A DNA stretch of 32,606 nucleotides from Streptosporangiaceae bacterium (lineage in GTDB: Bacteria; Actinomycetota; Actinomycetes; Streptosporangiales; Streptosporangiaceae): the NCBI GenBank assembly GCA_025934635.1, contig JAICWX010000071.1, positions 1 through 32,606 on the forward strand, given 5' to 3'. The notes under the pieces were generated by a model. The model ran no database searches. It was not told where the DNA came from and saw nothing but the letters and a program-made list of their open reading frames with translations. Position numbers and translations under genes: made by a program. The first letter of the stretch is position 1, and every line of letters starts with the position of its first letter. Shown here in pieces: positions 13,130 through 21,565 of the stretch.

Positions 13130-16100
13130 TCCCGTGATCCTCCAGGCCCAGGCCGATGCCGCGCGGATCGCCGAGCCCGCCGGCGATGGCGAGGGCCTCG
13201 TCGTGGAGCCGGCGGGCGGCGGCCGGGTCCCCGCGCTGCCAGGCGACTAGACCCAGCTCAGCCAGCACCATGCCCGTCGCGACGTCCGGCTCGTGCCCCA
13301 TCCGGCGGTGCCAGTCGAGTACCGCCTGCAAAAGGTCATCGGCGTGGGAAAGATCGCCTTCCCGGCGGGCGAGCGCGCCCAGGCTGATGTCGGCGAACAC
13401 CTCTCCCGGCTTGTAGTCCCGCTCGGCCGCGAGCCGCCGGGCTTCCGCGAGCAGTTCCCGCGCCTGCGCAAAGTCGCCGGTCAGCATCGCGATCCGGCCG
13501 AGCCAGGCCATCTGGTCGGCCGCCTGCGGCCACAGGCCCAGTTCGCGGGCCATCCGCAGCCCTTCGGCGTGCAGCCGCCGGCCCTGCTCGTAGTCGCCGG
13601 CCGTCTCGCACCGGGCGCCCAGCCACTCGGTGGCCTGCAGCTGACCCCAGCGATCGCCCAGCTCGCGGAACAGCTCCAGGCTCCGCTGGCCGTAGTCGCG
13701 GACCGCGTCGAGATCCCCCCGCACCGCCGCGTGCTTGGCCCGGGTGCTGAGCGCCGCGGCGATGCCCCACTGGTCCCCGCGGTCCTCGAAAGCGGCCAGC
13801 GCCCGGCCGGTCAGCTCCTCGCTCGGTCCCAGGTCCCCGAAGTCGGAGGTGCAGAAGCCGAGGAACCACTCGGCCTCGGCCCGCCCGGCCGGATCATCCA
13901 CGTCGCCATCGGCCGACAGCCCCGCGCCGCCATCATCGGCCGAACCCCCGGCCAGCAGCGTAATCCCGGCCAGCCACGCCCGCGCGAAGGCCCGGCCCGC
14001 CCCCGGATCAGCCGGGCCCGACCCCGGATCATCCAGGCCCGCCCCGGAACCGTCCAGGGCCAGCGCCGACGACAGCGCCCGGCGCGCCTCGGTCAGCCGC
14101 CCGCGCAGGAACCAGTACCAGGTCATCGCCCCCGCCAGCCGCAGCGCCGCCGGCGCCTCGCGCTGACCGAACGCCCCCTCGAGCGCGCTATGAATATTCG
14201 CCGCCTCCCGGTCCAGGCGCTGAAGCCACTGCTGCTGATCGGAGCCCCGCAGCTGGTACCGGCCCCGTTCGGCCAGGGTGGTGTAGAACTCGCGGTGCCG
14301 CCGCTGCAGCCGGCCGAGCTCGCCTGCCTCGCGCAGCCGCTCGGTGCCGTAGGCCGCGACCGATTCGAGCAGCCGGTACCGGGGCTCCGCAGCGCCCCCG
14401 GCGGTCACCATCACCAGGGACCGGTCCACCAGCCGGGCCAGCAAGTCCGCGATGTCGGCCCGGTCCAGGCCCGCGCCCACGCAGGTCTGCTCGGCCGCCG
14501 TCAGCGTGCAGCCGTCGGCGTGCACGGCCAGCCGGCGCAGCACGACCCGTTCCGGCTCGCTGGCCAGCTCCCAGCTCCAGTCGATCATCGCGCGCAGCGT
14601 CCGCTGCCGCGCCGGGGCACCCCGCTGGCCCGCCGTGAGCAGCCGGAACCGGTCGTCGAGCCGGCCGGCCAGCGTGTGCACCCCGAGGGCGCGCACCCGG
14701 GCCGCCGCCAGCTCCAGCGCGAGCGGTATCCCGTCCAGCCGCCGGCAGATGCTGGCGACGGCGCGGGCATTGCCCGCGTCCACGGCGAATCCGGGCGCCG
14801 CCGCCGCGGCCCGGGCGGCGAACAGCTGCACCGCCCCCGCCTCCGTGAGCGGCGGGACCTCCCACAGCTGCTCGCCGCCGATGGCCAGCGGCTCCTGGCT
14901 GGTGGCCAGGATCCGCACCCCGGGCCCGGCCCGCAGCAGCCGCTCGGCCAGCGCGGCGACCGCCCCGATCAGGTGCTCGCAGTTGTCCAGCACCAGCAGC
15001 AGTTGCCGGGACGCGAGCGCGGCGGCCAGCCGGTCGGCCAGCGGACCCGGCGCGGTGCTGTCACCGATGCCCACGGCCGCCGACACGAGCTCGGCCACCC
15101 CCGCCGCACCGGTTTCCGCGACCAGCTCGACCAGCCACGTCCCGTCCGGGTAACCGCCCGCCAGCTGGGCGGCGACCGCCAGCGCCAGCCGCGTCTTGCC
15201 CACCCCGCCCGGCCCGGTGAGGGTGACGAGACGGCCGGAGCCGAGCAACGTCCGTACCTCGCTCACCGCCCCGTCCCTCCCGATCAATCCACCGAACGAG
15301 GCAGGCAGATTCGTACTCGCCGGAACCATCACCGGAGCCTCGGCGGGCGCCCGCAGGGCGGGATCCTGGACCAGGATCGCCTGCTGCAGCGCGGTGAGCT
15401 CCGGCCCCGGGTCAAGGCCCAGTTCGTCGCCGAGCCGCCGCCGCAGCTCGCGGTAGCTTTCCAGCGCCTCACTGGGCCGTCCGGCCCGGTAGAGCGCCGT
15501 CAGCTGCGCCGCCCGCAGCCGTTCCCGCAGCGGATGCCGCGCCACCAGGTCGCCGAGCTCGCCGGCCAGCTGGGCGTGATCGCCCAGCTCGAGGCGCGCC
15601 TCGGCCTGTTCCTCCAGCGCGACGAGCCGTTCCTCCTCCAGGCGGGCCGCCGCGGCCTGGGTGAAGAGCTGGTCGGCGAAGTCGGCGAACGCGCCGCCCC
15701 GCCACAGGCCGAGGGCTTCGGTCAGCAGGGCGGCCCGGGCCCGGGGGTCGCCGGCCGTCCGGGCCCGCCGCAGCAGTTCGCCGAACCGGCCCGCGTCGGT
15801 CATGTCGCCGTCCGCCCGCAGCCGGTAGCCGGGCGGGCGGTACTCGATCAGCTCCCGGCCGCCCGGCTCGGCCGCGGCCAGCACCCGGCGCAGCTGCGAG
15901 ACCTTGGCCTGCAGCGATCCCGCGGGATCGGCCGGCGCCCGCTCGCCCCACAGGTCGTCGACCAGCCGGTCGGCGGACACCGGCTCGCCGGCGTGGACCA
16001 GCAGGTCGGCCAGCAGCGCCCGGACCTTCAGTCCGGGCACCGTGAGCTGCTCGCCGGCGCTCGTCCAGACTGCCAGCGGCCCGAGGACCCCGAAGCGCAT
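13050..16100 (-). CDS. SARP/AfsR-type regulator: BTAD, NB-ARC ATPase, TPR
   Basis: A 1016-residue transcription activator. Residues 1-95 form an OmpR-like winged helix (MRFGVLGPLAVW, VRALLADLLVHAGEPVS). Residues 97-243 form the bacterial transcriptional activation domain ending LGLDPGPELTALQQAIL. An NB-ARC/AAA ATPase follows, with Walker A GPGGVGKT at 296-303 and Walker B LLLVLDNCEH near 370. Helical/TPR repeats fill about residues 620-1000. The C-terminus changes character after GIGLGLE (about 13135) and runs into the convergent PNPOx-like gene, so the natural end may be lost. TAGCCT six bases before the ATG suggests a leaderless start. It is divergent from the MFS-SDR operon, the likely target through the 11-bp repeats between them. 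Confidence 0.92.
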   Translation of the reverse strand: MRFGVLGPLAVWTSAGEQLTVPGLKVRALLADLLVHAGEPVSADRLVDDLWGERAPADPAGSLQAKVSQLRRVLAAAEPGGRELIEYRPPGYRLRADGDMTDAGRFGELLRRARTAGDPRARAALLTEALGLWRGGAFADFADQLFTQAAAARLEEERLVALEEQAEARLELGDHAQLAGELGDLVARHPLRERLRAAQLTALYRAGRPSEALESYRELRRRLGDELGLDPGPELTALQQAILVQDPALRAPAEAPVMVPASTNLPASFGGLIGRDGAVSEVRTLLGSGRLVTLTGPGGVGKTRLALAVAAQLAGGYPDGTWLVELVAETGAAGVAELVSAAVGIGDSTAPGPLADRLAAALASRQLLLVLDNCEHLIGAVAALAERLLRAGPGVRILATSQEPLAIGGEQLWEVPPLTEAGAVQLFAARAAAAAPGFAVDAGNARAVASICRRLDGIPLALELAAARVRALGVHTLAGRLDDRFRLLTAGQRGAPARQRTLRAMIDWSWELASEPERVVLRRLAVHADGCTLTAAEQTCVGAGLDRADIADLLARLVDRSLVMVTAGGAAEPRYRLLESVAAYGTERLREAGELGRLQRRHREFYTTLAERGRYQLRGSDQQQWLQRLDREAANIHSALEGAFGQREAPAALRLAGAMTWYWFLRGRLTEARRALSSALALDGSGAGLDDPGSGPADPGAGRAFARAWLAGITLLAGGSADDGGAGLSADGDVDDPAGRAEAEWFLGFCTSDFGDLGPSEELTGRALAAFEDRGDQWGIAAALSTRAKHAAVRGDLDAVRDYGQRSLELFRELGDRWGQLQATEWLGARCETAGDYEQGRRLHAEGLRMARELGLWPQAADQMAWLGRIAMLTGDFAQARELLAEARRLAAERDYKPGEVFADISLGALARREGDLSHADDLLQAVLDWHRRMGHEPDVATGMVLAELGLVAWQRGDPAAARRLHDEALAIAGGLGDPRGIGLGLEDHGISCCGPAASGPVAPGGEAAGPGGRRG

Positions 16101-16106
16101 GCAGCC

Positions 16107-16112
16107 AGGCTA
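16107..16112 (-). promoter_or_regulatory. -10 box of the SARP gene
   Basis: Read on the minus strand this is TAGCCT (TANNNT), ending six bases before the ATG at 16100. There is no ribosome site, which fits a leaderless mRNA. Confidence 0.45.
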
Positions 16113-16119
16113 ACGGGGC

Positions 16120-16166
16120 GACCGTAAGCGGACCGGCAGCAGACCGTAAGCGCCCCCCGGCAACGT
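16120..16166 (+). promoter_or_regulatory. SARP-type direct-repeat promoter of the MFS-SDR operon
   Basis: Three contiguous 11-bp units occur: GACCGTAAGCG (16120-16130), GACCGGCAGCA (16131-16141) and GACCGTAAGCG (16142-16152). The outer two are identical. The last is followed after exactly 8 bases by CAACGT (16161-16166), a plausible -10. SARP proteins are known to bind direct repeats with 11- or 22-bp periodicity that end 8 bp before the -10 element, replacing the -35. The array lies between the SARP gene and its divergent neighbour. Confidence 0.7.
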
Positions 16167-16201
16167 GGAGATCAGCCCGCACCGAGCCCAGGGAGCTGAT
16201 G

Positions 16202-17644
16202 ATGACCGAGACCCTCGCAGCCAGGCCAGCCGCACTGCCAGCCGGCCCGCCGCGTGCCACCCGGCGCGAATGGCTGGGCCTCGCGGTGCTCGCGCTGCCC
16301 ACCTTGCTGGCGGCGATGGACTTCAGCGTGCTGTTCCTGGCCCTGCCGCGGCTGTCCGCGGATCTGCGGCCCAGCGGCAGCCAGCTGCTGTGGATCACCG
16401 ACAGCTACGGCTTCCTGGTCGCGGGCTTCCTGGTGACCATGGGCGCGCTGGGCAACCGGATCGGCCGGCGCCGCCTGCTGACGGCAGGGGCGGCCGCGTT
16501 CGGGCTCGCCTCGGTGGCGGCCGCCTACTCATCCTCGCCGGCCATGCTGATCGCGGCGCGGGCGCTGCTGGGCATCGCCGGGGCGACGCTGATGCCCTCG
16601 ACGCTGGGCCTGATCAGCACCATGTTCCGCGATCAGCGCCAGCGGACCTCCGCCATCAGCCTGTGGGGAGCCTGCCTGCTGGCCGGCACCGCCATCGGCC
16701 CCGTCGCCGGCGGCGTCCTGCTGCAGTTCTTCTGGTGGGGCTCGGTCTTCCTGATCGGCCTGCCGGTCATGGCGGTGCTGGTGATCGCCGCGCCCCGGCT
16801 GCTGCCGGAACACCGGAATCCGGCGCAGGGCCGGCTCGACCTGGTCAGCGTGGTCCTGTCGCTGGCCGCCGTGCTGCCGGCCGTCTACGGCCTGAAGACC
16901 GGAGTCCGCTCGGGCCTGACCGGGCCCGCGGTCCTGGCCCTGGTCGCCGGCCTGGCCTGCGGCGCGCTGTTCGTGCGCCGCCAGCGGTCGGCGGCCAGCC
17001 CGCTGCTCGACCTGCGCCTGTTCCGGTACCGCGCCTTCACCGCCGCCGTCGGCATCCTGCTCGCCGCCGGGGCCATCTCGGGCGGGATCGGCTTCCTGTT
17101 CTCGCAGTACCTGCAGCTGGTGGCCGGCCTGTCGCCGCTGCCCGCCGGGCTGTGGTCGCTGCCGGATACGGCCGCGATGATCGCCTGCTCGCTGCTGTGC
17201 CCGCTCGCGGTCCGGCGCATCCAGCCGGCCTACGTGATCGGCGGCGGCCTGGTGATCTCCGCGGCCGGGTTCTGGCTGCTGACGCAGGTCCAGGCCGGCT
17301 CCGGGCCCGCGGTCGCGGTGGCCGGTGTCGTCCTGGTCTTCACCGGGGTCACCCCGGCCTGGGTGCTGGGCACCGACCTGATCATCGGCTCGGTACCGCC
17401 CGCCGCAGGCGGCTCGGCCTCCTCGGTATCGGAGACCGCCAGCGAGCTCGGCGTGGCTCTCGGCGTCGCCGTCCTCGGCAGCATCGCCGGCGCCGCCAGC
17501 CGTACTCAGGTGGCCCGCGCCATCCCCGCCCGGCAGGCTTTCACCTACGGGTTCGGCACCGCCGCCGCCGTGAGCGTCGCGGTCGCGCTCGTCCTGGCCC
17601 TGCTCGCCGTCGTCACACTCACCAGCTCACACCGGAGGCACTGA
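16202..17644 (+). CDS. MFS transporter (DHA2 type, SmvA/QacA-like)
   Basis: A protein of about 480 residues with some 14 hydrophobic helices. Helix 1 carries LLAAMDFSVLFLALPRL, the loop after helix 2 NRIGRRRLL (motif A), and helix 5 GTAIGPVAGGVLL (motif C). This is the QacA/SmvA branch of proton-driven exporters of cationic drugs and metabolites. Two ATGs occur at 16199 and 16202; the second has better spacing (6 bases) from GGAG at 16192-16195. The SDR gene follows with one base between, so the two are co-transcribed. The direct repeats upstream suggest activation by the divergent SARP regulator. Confidence 0.9.
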   Translation: MTETLAARPAALPAGPPRATRREWLGLAVLALPTLLAAMDFSVLFLALPRLSADLRPSGSQLLWITDSYGFLVAGFLVTMGALGNRIGRRRLLTAGAAAFGLASVAAAYSSSPAMLIAARALLGIAGATLMPSTLGLISTMFRDQRQRTSAISLWGACLLAGTAIGPVAGGVLLQFFWWGSVFLIGLPVMAVLVIAAPRLLPEHRNPAQGRLDLVSVVLSLAAVLPAVYGLKTGVRSGLTGPAVLALVAGLACGALFVRRQRSAASPLLDLRLFRYRAFTAAVGILLAAGAISGGIGFLFSQYLQLVAGLSPLPAGLWSLPDTAAMIACSLLCPLAVRRIQPAYVIGGGLVISAAGFWLLTQVQAGSGPAVAVAGVVLVFTGVTPAWVLGTDLIIGSVPPAAGGSASSVSETASELGVALGVAVLGSIAGAASRTQVARAIPARQAFTYGFGTAAAVSVAVALVLALLAVVTLTSSHRRH

Positions 17645-17645
17645 C

Positions 17646-18428
17646 ATGCTGCTCGAGAACAAGAACGTCATCATCTACGGCGCCGGCGGGGCGGTCGGCG
17701 GCGCGGTCGCCCGCGCCATGGCCCGTGACGGCGCGGCCGTCTTCCTGGCCGGCCGCACCCTCGCCCCGGTCCGGGCGGTGGCCGAGGAGATCACCGCCGG
17801 GGGCGGGACCGCGCACGCGGCCCAGGTCGACGCGCTGGACGAGCAGGCCGTCGACCGCCACGTGGCGGACGTGGCCGCTACCGCGGGCCGGATCGACGTG
17901 CTGTTCAACGCCATCGGGATGGAAGACGTCCAGGGCCCGCCGCTGCTCGAGATGGCCGCCGGTGACTTCACCCACCCGGTCGTCACCGCCGCCCGGACGC
18001 AGTTCCTCACCGCCCGTGCGGTAGCCCGGCTCATGACGCGGCAGGGCTCGGGCGTCATCATGTCCATCACGGCCGAGCCGGCCCCGGCCCCCGGCATGGG
18101 CGGGTTCATGGCCGCCTGCGCGGCGGTCGAGGCCCTGTGGCGCGGCCTGGCGTGCGAGCTCGGACCGCACGGCATCCGCCTGGTCATCGTGCGCTCGGCC
18201 GGCTCACCCGACACCCCCGCGGTCCAGGAGGTCGCCAGGCTGCACGCCGCCGCGGCCGGCCTGTCCCCGGCCGAATTCCAGGACGCCGAGGGCAGCGGCA
18301 CCTTGCTGCGGCGGCTTCCGCTGCTGGCCGAGGTAGCGAACGCCGCCGTCCTGCTCGCCTCGGACCGCGCCAGCGCGATGACCGCGGTCCAGGCCAACGT
18401 CACCTGCGGATCGTTCGTCGACATCTGA
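17646..18428 (+). CDS. SDR-fold protein lacking the Tyr-Lys catalytic pair
   Basis: A 260-residue short-chain dehydrogenase fold with cofactor loop IIYGAGGAVGGAVARA (residues 9-24, an unusual GxGGxxG form), an acidic D62 in QVDALD, and FNAIG at 87-91 in place of NNAG. At the catalytic position the usual YxxxK reads F154-M-A-A-C158 in GGFMAACAAVEAL, so both Tyr and Lys are missing. Otherwise the fold is complete (GPHGIRLVIVRSAGSP and LLASDRASAMT near the end). It could be a non-reductive member, a binding protein, or use different chemistry. GGAGG at 17634-17638 serves the ATG at 17646, one base after the MFS stop. Confidence 0.85.
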   Translation: MLLENKNVIIYGAGGAVGGAVARAMARDGAAVFLAGRTLAPVRAVAEEITAGGGTAHAAQVDALDEQAVDRHVADVAATAGRIDVLFNAIGMEDVQGPPLLEMAAGDFTHPVVTAARTQFLTARAVARLMTRQGSGVIMSITAEPAPAPGMGGFMAACAAVEALWRGLACELGPHGIRLVIVRSAGSPDTPAVQEVARLHAAAAGLSPAEFQDAEGSGTLLRRLPLLAEVANAAVLLASDRASAMTAVQANVTCGSFVDI

Positions 18429-18431
18429 GCG

Positions 18432-18451
18432 ACGGCCCGCACCCGGGCCGT
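18432..18451. terminator. Bidirectional hairpin terminator
   Basis: ACGGCCC (18432-18438) and GGGCCGT (18445-18451) form a perfect 7-bp stem with a 6-base loop in the 36-base gap between the convergent SDR and acyl-CoA ligase genes. There is no U-tract. The symmetry allows it to act on both transcripts. Confidence 0.65.
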
Positions 18452-18464
18452 GACCAGCCGGCCC

Positions 18465-20009
18465 TCAGCTCCGGATCCGGTCACGCAGGATGTTCTTCTG
18501 GATCTTGCCGGTGGACGTCTTGGGCAGCTCGCCGAACTCGAACCGCCGGGGCACCTTGTACCGGGCCAGGCGCTCCCGGGCGTACTCGGCCAGCGCGTCC
18601 GCGTCGACGTCATCCTGCCTCAGCATGACGAAGGCGACCGGCACCTCGCCCCAGCGTTCGTGCGGCATCCCCACCACGGCGCTTTCCACCACCGAGGGGT
18701 GGCTGTCCAGCACCTGCTCGACCTCGACCGAGGCGATGTTCTCGCCGCCGGAGATGATGATGTCCTTGCTCCGGTCCCGGATCTCGACATAGCCGTCGGG
18801 GTGCATCACGGCCAGGTCGCCGGTCAGGAAGCAGCCGCTGCGGGTGACCTCGGCGGTGGCCTCCTGGTCTCGGTAGTAGCCGAGCATGACGTTGTTGCCG
18901 GCGACCGCGATCTCGCCGATGGTCTCGCCGTCAGCCGGCACGTCCCGGCCCTCGTCGTCCAGGACCCGCAGCGGCCGGGCGATGATGTTGGGCGCTCCCT
19001 GGCGGGCGCGCAGCGTGGCCTGCTCCCGGGGCGGGAGCTCGTTCCAGTCCGGCTGCCATTCGTTGATCGCGAGCGGGCCGTAGGTCTCGGTCAGCCCGTA
19101 CAGGTGGGTCACGGCGAGGTTCATCGACTCCATCCGGGCCAGCAGGGTGGCCGACGGCGGCGCGCCGCCGGTGTCCACGTGCACCTGACGGTCCAGGGGC
19201 CCGGCCGCCGGATCTTCGGCGATCATGGTGAGCACGGTCGGGGCCGCGCTGAAGTGGGTGATTCCCTCCTCTCGCAGCAGCCGCCAGATCTCGGCGGCGT
19301 CCACCGCCCGCAGGCACACGTGGGTGCCGCCCGCCGCCGTGACGGCCCAGGTGAAGCACCAGCCGTTGCAGTGGAACATCGGCAGCGTCCACAGGTACCG
19401 GGCGCCCGGCCCCAGCCCGGCGTGGTACGCCATCGCCGTGGCCTGCAGGTACGCGCCCCGGTGGTGGTACATCACGCCCTTGGGCCGCCCGGTCGTGCCG
19501 CTGGTGTAGTTGATCGCCAGCAACTGGCGCTCGTCCGTCACCGCAGGCTCGGCCGCCGCGGGCTCAGCAGGGGCCGCGCCGGCGATCCACTCCTCGTAGG
19601 AATCGCCCTCGGTGAAGCACGGCAGCCCGGCCCGGCCGGCCAGACGGCGGGCGCGGTCGGCGAACTCCCGCGTCGCGACCAGCACCGACGAGCCCGAGTG
19701 ATCCAGCAGGGCGGTCAGTTCATCGTCCGCCAGCCGGGTGTTCAGCGTGACCAGCACGGCGCCCGTCATCGGCGCCGCGTTGTGCAGTTCCAGCATCACG
19801 TGGCTGTTGGCGCACAGCGCGGCGACCCGCTCCCCGCGGCCTGCTCCCTGCGCCGCCAGCGCGGCGGCCAGGCGGCGGCACCGTTCGGACATGTCGCGGT
19901 AGGTGAAGCTGCGCTCGCCGTCCACGATCGCCGTCCGGTCGGCGAAGACCGCGGCCGCGCGGTCGAGGAACGAGGCGGGCGTCAGCGGGGCGAAGGTGAA
20001 CTCTGCCAT
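18465..20009 (-). CDS. Acyl-CoA synthetase (AMP-binding ligase)
   Basis: A 514-residue ANL ligase of the FadD/AlkK-like group that activates fatty or aromatic acids to CoA thioesters. Motifs: A3 YTSGTTGRPKG at about 168-178, A5 LYGLTETYGP, A7 TGDLAVMHPDGYVEIRDR, hinge SGGENIASVEVE, and catalytic Lys in KTSTGKIQKN. The frame is open farther upstream, but homology begins at MAEFTFAPLTPASF (ATG 20009), preceded by GGGGAA. It lies next to the acyl-CoA dehydrogenase and hydratase group (21.5-25.7 kb), for which it could supply substrate, but it shows no copy of that group's palindrome. Confidence 0.9.
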   Translation of the reverse strand: MAEFTFAPLTPASFLDRAAAVFADRTAIVDGERSFTYRDMSERCRRLAAALAAQGAGRGERVAALCANSHVMLELHNAAPMTGAVLVTLNTRLADDELTALLDHSGSSVLVATREFADRARRLAGRAGLPCFTEGDSYEEWIAGAAPAEPAAAEPAVTDERQLLAINYTSGTTGRPKGVMYHHRGAYLQATAMAYHAGLGPGARYLWTLPMFHCNGWCFTWAVTAAGGTHVCLRAVDAAEIWRLLREEGITHFSAAPTVLTMIAEDPAAGPLDRQVHVDTGGAPPSATLLARMESMNLAVTHLYGLTETYGPLAINEWQPDWNELPPREQATLRARQGAPNIIARPLRVLDDEGRDVPADGETIGEIAVAGNNVMLGYYRDQEATAEVTRSGCFLTGDLAVMHPDGYVEIRDRSKDIIISGGENIASVEVEQVLDSHPSVVESAVVGMPHERWGEVPVAFVMLRQDDVDADALAEYARERLARYKVPRRFEFGELPKTSTGKIQKNILRDRIRS

Positions 20010-20160
20010 CCGGTCCGTCTTCCCCGTGGCACCGGCCGAAACCGCCGGCGCCGCGGGCATCGCGTTTCCCCGGCGGTGAACGGGGAAGCTGGCCGTCCAC
20101 GGCGCCACCCGCCGTCCGGGCTGCCCGTGGCGCCGGAGACAGCGGTGGAAGCCTCCATGA

Positions 20161-20603
20161 CCACTGCTCATCGTCGATCACGCAGATCAGCGGCTGTTCC
20201 CCGGCCGCCGCGGACAGCAGGCCGAGCACGGCCAGGCCGATCAGGAACCGGTCCGGCGGCGGTCCCGCACTGAGGCCGAAGGCGGCCCGCAGCGCGTCGC
20301 GCTGCGGGCCGGGCAGTCGCTCGGCCCGGCTCAGCATCGGCGCGCACAGCTGGTGCAGCCCGGCGAACGCCAGCTCCATCTCCGACTGCACGCCGACGGC
20401 CCGCGCTACCCGGCACCCCGCATCCGTCGCCGCCCGGCCAGGTAATCGAGCAGCACGCTCTTGCCCACGCCCGGCTCGCCGCGCACCACCAGGACCTGGC
20501 TCGCACCGGTCCGGACGGCCTCGGCCAGCCGGTCGAGCTCGCTACGCTCGGCGGTCCGGTCGGTCAGCACGATCGTACGGCCCCGGCTGGGATTCGCGGG
20601 CAT
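20161..20603 (-). pseudogene. N-terminal fragment of a large LuxR-type ATPase regulator (LAL)
   Basis: From the ATG at 20603 the frame encodes LTDRTAERSELDRLAEAV and the Walker A strand LVVRGEPGVGKSVLLDYLAG. A frameshift near 20430-20445 moves the homology into another minus-strand frame that reads VARAVGVQSEMELAFAGLHQ, LPGPQRDALRAAFGL, DRFLIGLAVLGLLS and finally the Walker B end VIDDEQW at about 20161. After that the similarity stops. Intact LAL regulators are about 900 residues with a C-terminal LuxR helix-turn-helix; here only about 147 codons remain, split by the frameshift. It is a dead remnant upstream of the acyl-CoA ligase gene. Confidence 0.75.
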
Positions 20604-20751
20604 CAGTCGCCAGCGGCAACGGTGAGAGCCGCCAGGGTCCGGCTGCTGAGGAGGCCGCCTCGGGTGTACTCAGGCGCAGCTCCCTTCACAAGCCAGACAT
20701 TACGCCTCCGCCGGAACCGTGTCGACGCTGGCAGCCGCCCGCCCGGCTACG

Positions 20752-20769
20752 ATCGACATGGTTGTCGAT
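20752..20769. promoter_or_regulatory. Regulon operator 1 (TetR gene promoter)
   Basis: ATCGACATGGTTGTCGAT: ATCGACA and TGTCGAT are perfect 7-bp arms around TGGT. It overlaps a TACGAT -10-like hexamer (20748-20753) upstream of the TetR gene. It matches the palindromes at 21536-21553 and 25648-25665, giving a consensus TCGACATGGWTGTCGA. Probable autorepression site of the TetR protein. Confidence 0.75.
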
Positions 20770-20793
20770 TATGCGGCCAGGAGAGTCGTCATC

Positions 20794-21477
20794 ATGAGCA
20801 AGGAGCCCGCGCCGGCCCGGACGAGGGGCGGCTGGGAGCCGGCGGGAACGGCGGCGGCCCGGCGCAGCGCGCACGGCGCGCGGGTCACCGCCAAGGGCGC
20901 CCGGACCCGGGAAGAGCTGGTGGCCGCCGCGCGGCGCGTCTTCGAGCGGGACGGTTACTCCGGGGCCCGGGTCGCCGATGTCGCCGCCGAGGCCGGGGTT
21001 GCCCACGGCAGTTTCTATACCTACTTCTCATCGAAGCAGGACGTGTTCCTGGCGGTGATGCGCCAGGTGGGGGAGCAGTTCGAGGAGGCCGTCGCCCCGC
21101 TCCCGGCCGGCCGGGGGGCAGATCCGTACCAGGCGCTGGATCAGGCCAACCGCCGGTACCTGGCCGCCTACCGGGCCAACAGCGTGATCTGGGCCCTCGC
21201 CGAGCAGGTGGCCACGATCGACCCGGAAATCCACCGGATCCGGCTGCTGGGCCGCCGCCGGCATGTCGACCGGGTCGCGAACACCATCCGGCGCTGGCAG
21301 GACCGTGGCCTGGCCGACCGCGGCGTCGATCCGGAGACCACGGCCGGCGCGCTGGTCTCGATGATCTCCAACTTCGCGTACTGGTGGCTGGCCGGCGGCG
21401 ACAGCTACGACGCCGAGGCGGCCGCGGCCACCCTGACCAGCATCTGGGCGCGGGCGGTCGGGTTGCGCCAGCCGTGA
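20794..21477 (+). CDS. TetR-family regulator of the acyl-CoA gene group
   Basis: A 227-residue TetR protein with a long basic N-terminal arm (about 40 residues). The DNA-binding domain follows (TREELVAAARRVFERDGYSG, then ARVADVAAEAGVAHGSFYTYFSSKQDVF), then a helical effector domain resembling those of fatty-acid and acyl-CoA catabolism repressors of actinomycetes. AGGAGAG about 9 bases before the ATG at 20794 favours this start; an in-frame ATG at 20758 lies inside the operator and is an alternative. Near-identical palindromes at its own promoter, at the hydratase start (21536) and at the CoA-transferase start (25648) suggest it controls all three units, probably released by an acyl-CoA. Confidence 0.9.
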   Translation: MSKEPAPARTRGGWEPAGTAAARRSAHGARVTAKGARTREELVAAARRVFERDGYSGARVADVAAEAGVAHGSFYTYFSSKQDVFLAVMRQVGEQFEEAVAPLPAGRGADPYQALDQANRRYLAAYRANSVIWALAEQVATIDPEIHRIRLLGRRRHVDRVANTIRRWQDRGLADRGVDPETTAGALVSMISNFAYWWLAGGDSYDAEAAAATLTSIWARAVGLRQP

Positions 21478-21535
21478 CGTCCCCGCGGCTACGGACCGGC
21501 CGTGGTACCCCCGGCCCGGGCCTCGAGCCTTGATG

Positions 21536-21559
21536 TTCGACATGGATGTCGAATACGCT
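21536..21559 (+). promoter_or_regulatory. Regulon operator 2 and -10 box (enoyl-CoA hydratase promoter)
   Basis: TTCGACATGGATGTCGAA (21536-21553) is a perfect 8-bp-arm palindrome, directly followed by TACGCT (21554-21559). That -10 box ends six bases before the GTG at 21566. The operator fills the -35/spacer region, so binding would block transcription. Confidence 0.75.
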
Positions 21560-21565
21560 CAGGCG

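Noticed and set aside
13293..16127. 944-codon plus-strand open frame opposite the SARP gene
   Set aside because: Composition (Q, R, P, G, H-rich) and lack of any domain mark it as the antisense shadow of the SARP coding sequence.
18450..20273. 607-codon plus-strand open frame opposite the acyl-CoA ligase
   Set aside because: Antisense shadow; no recognisable motif and no ribosome site.
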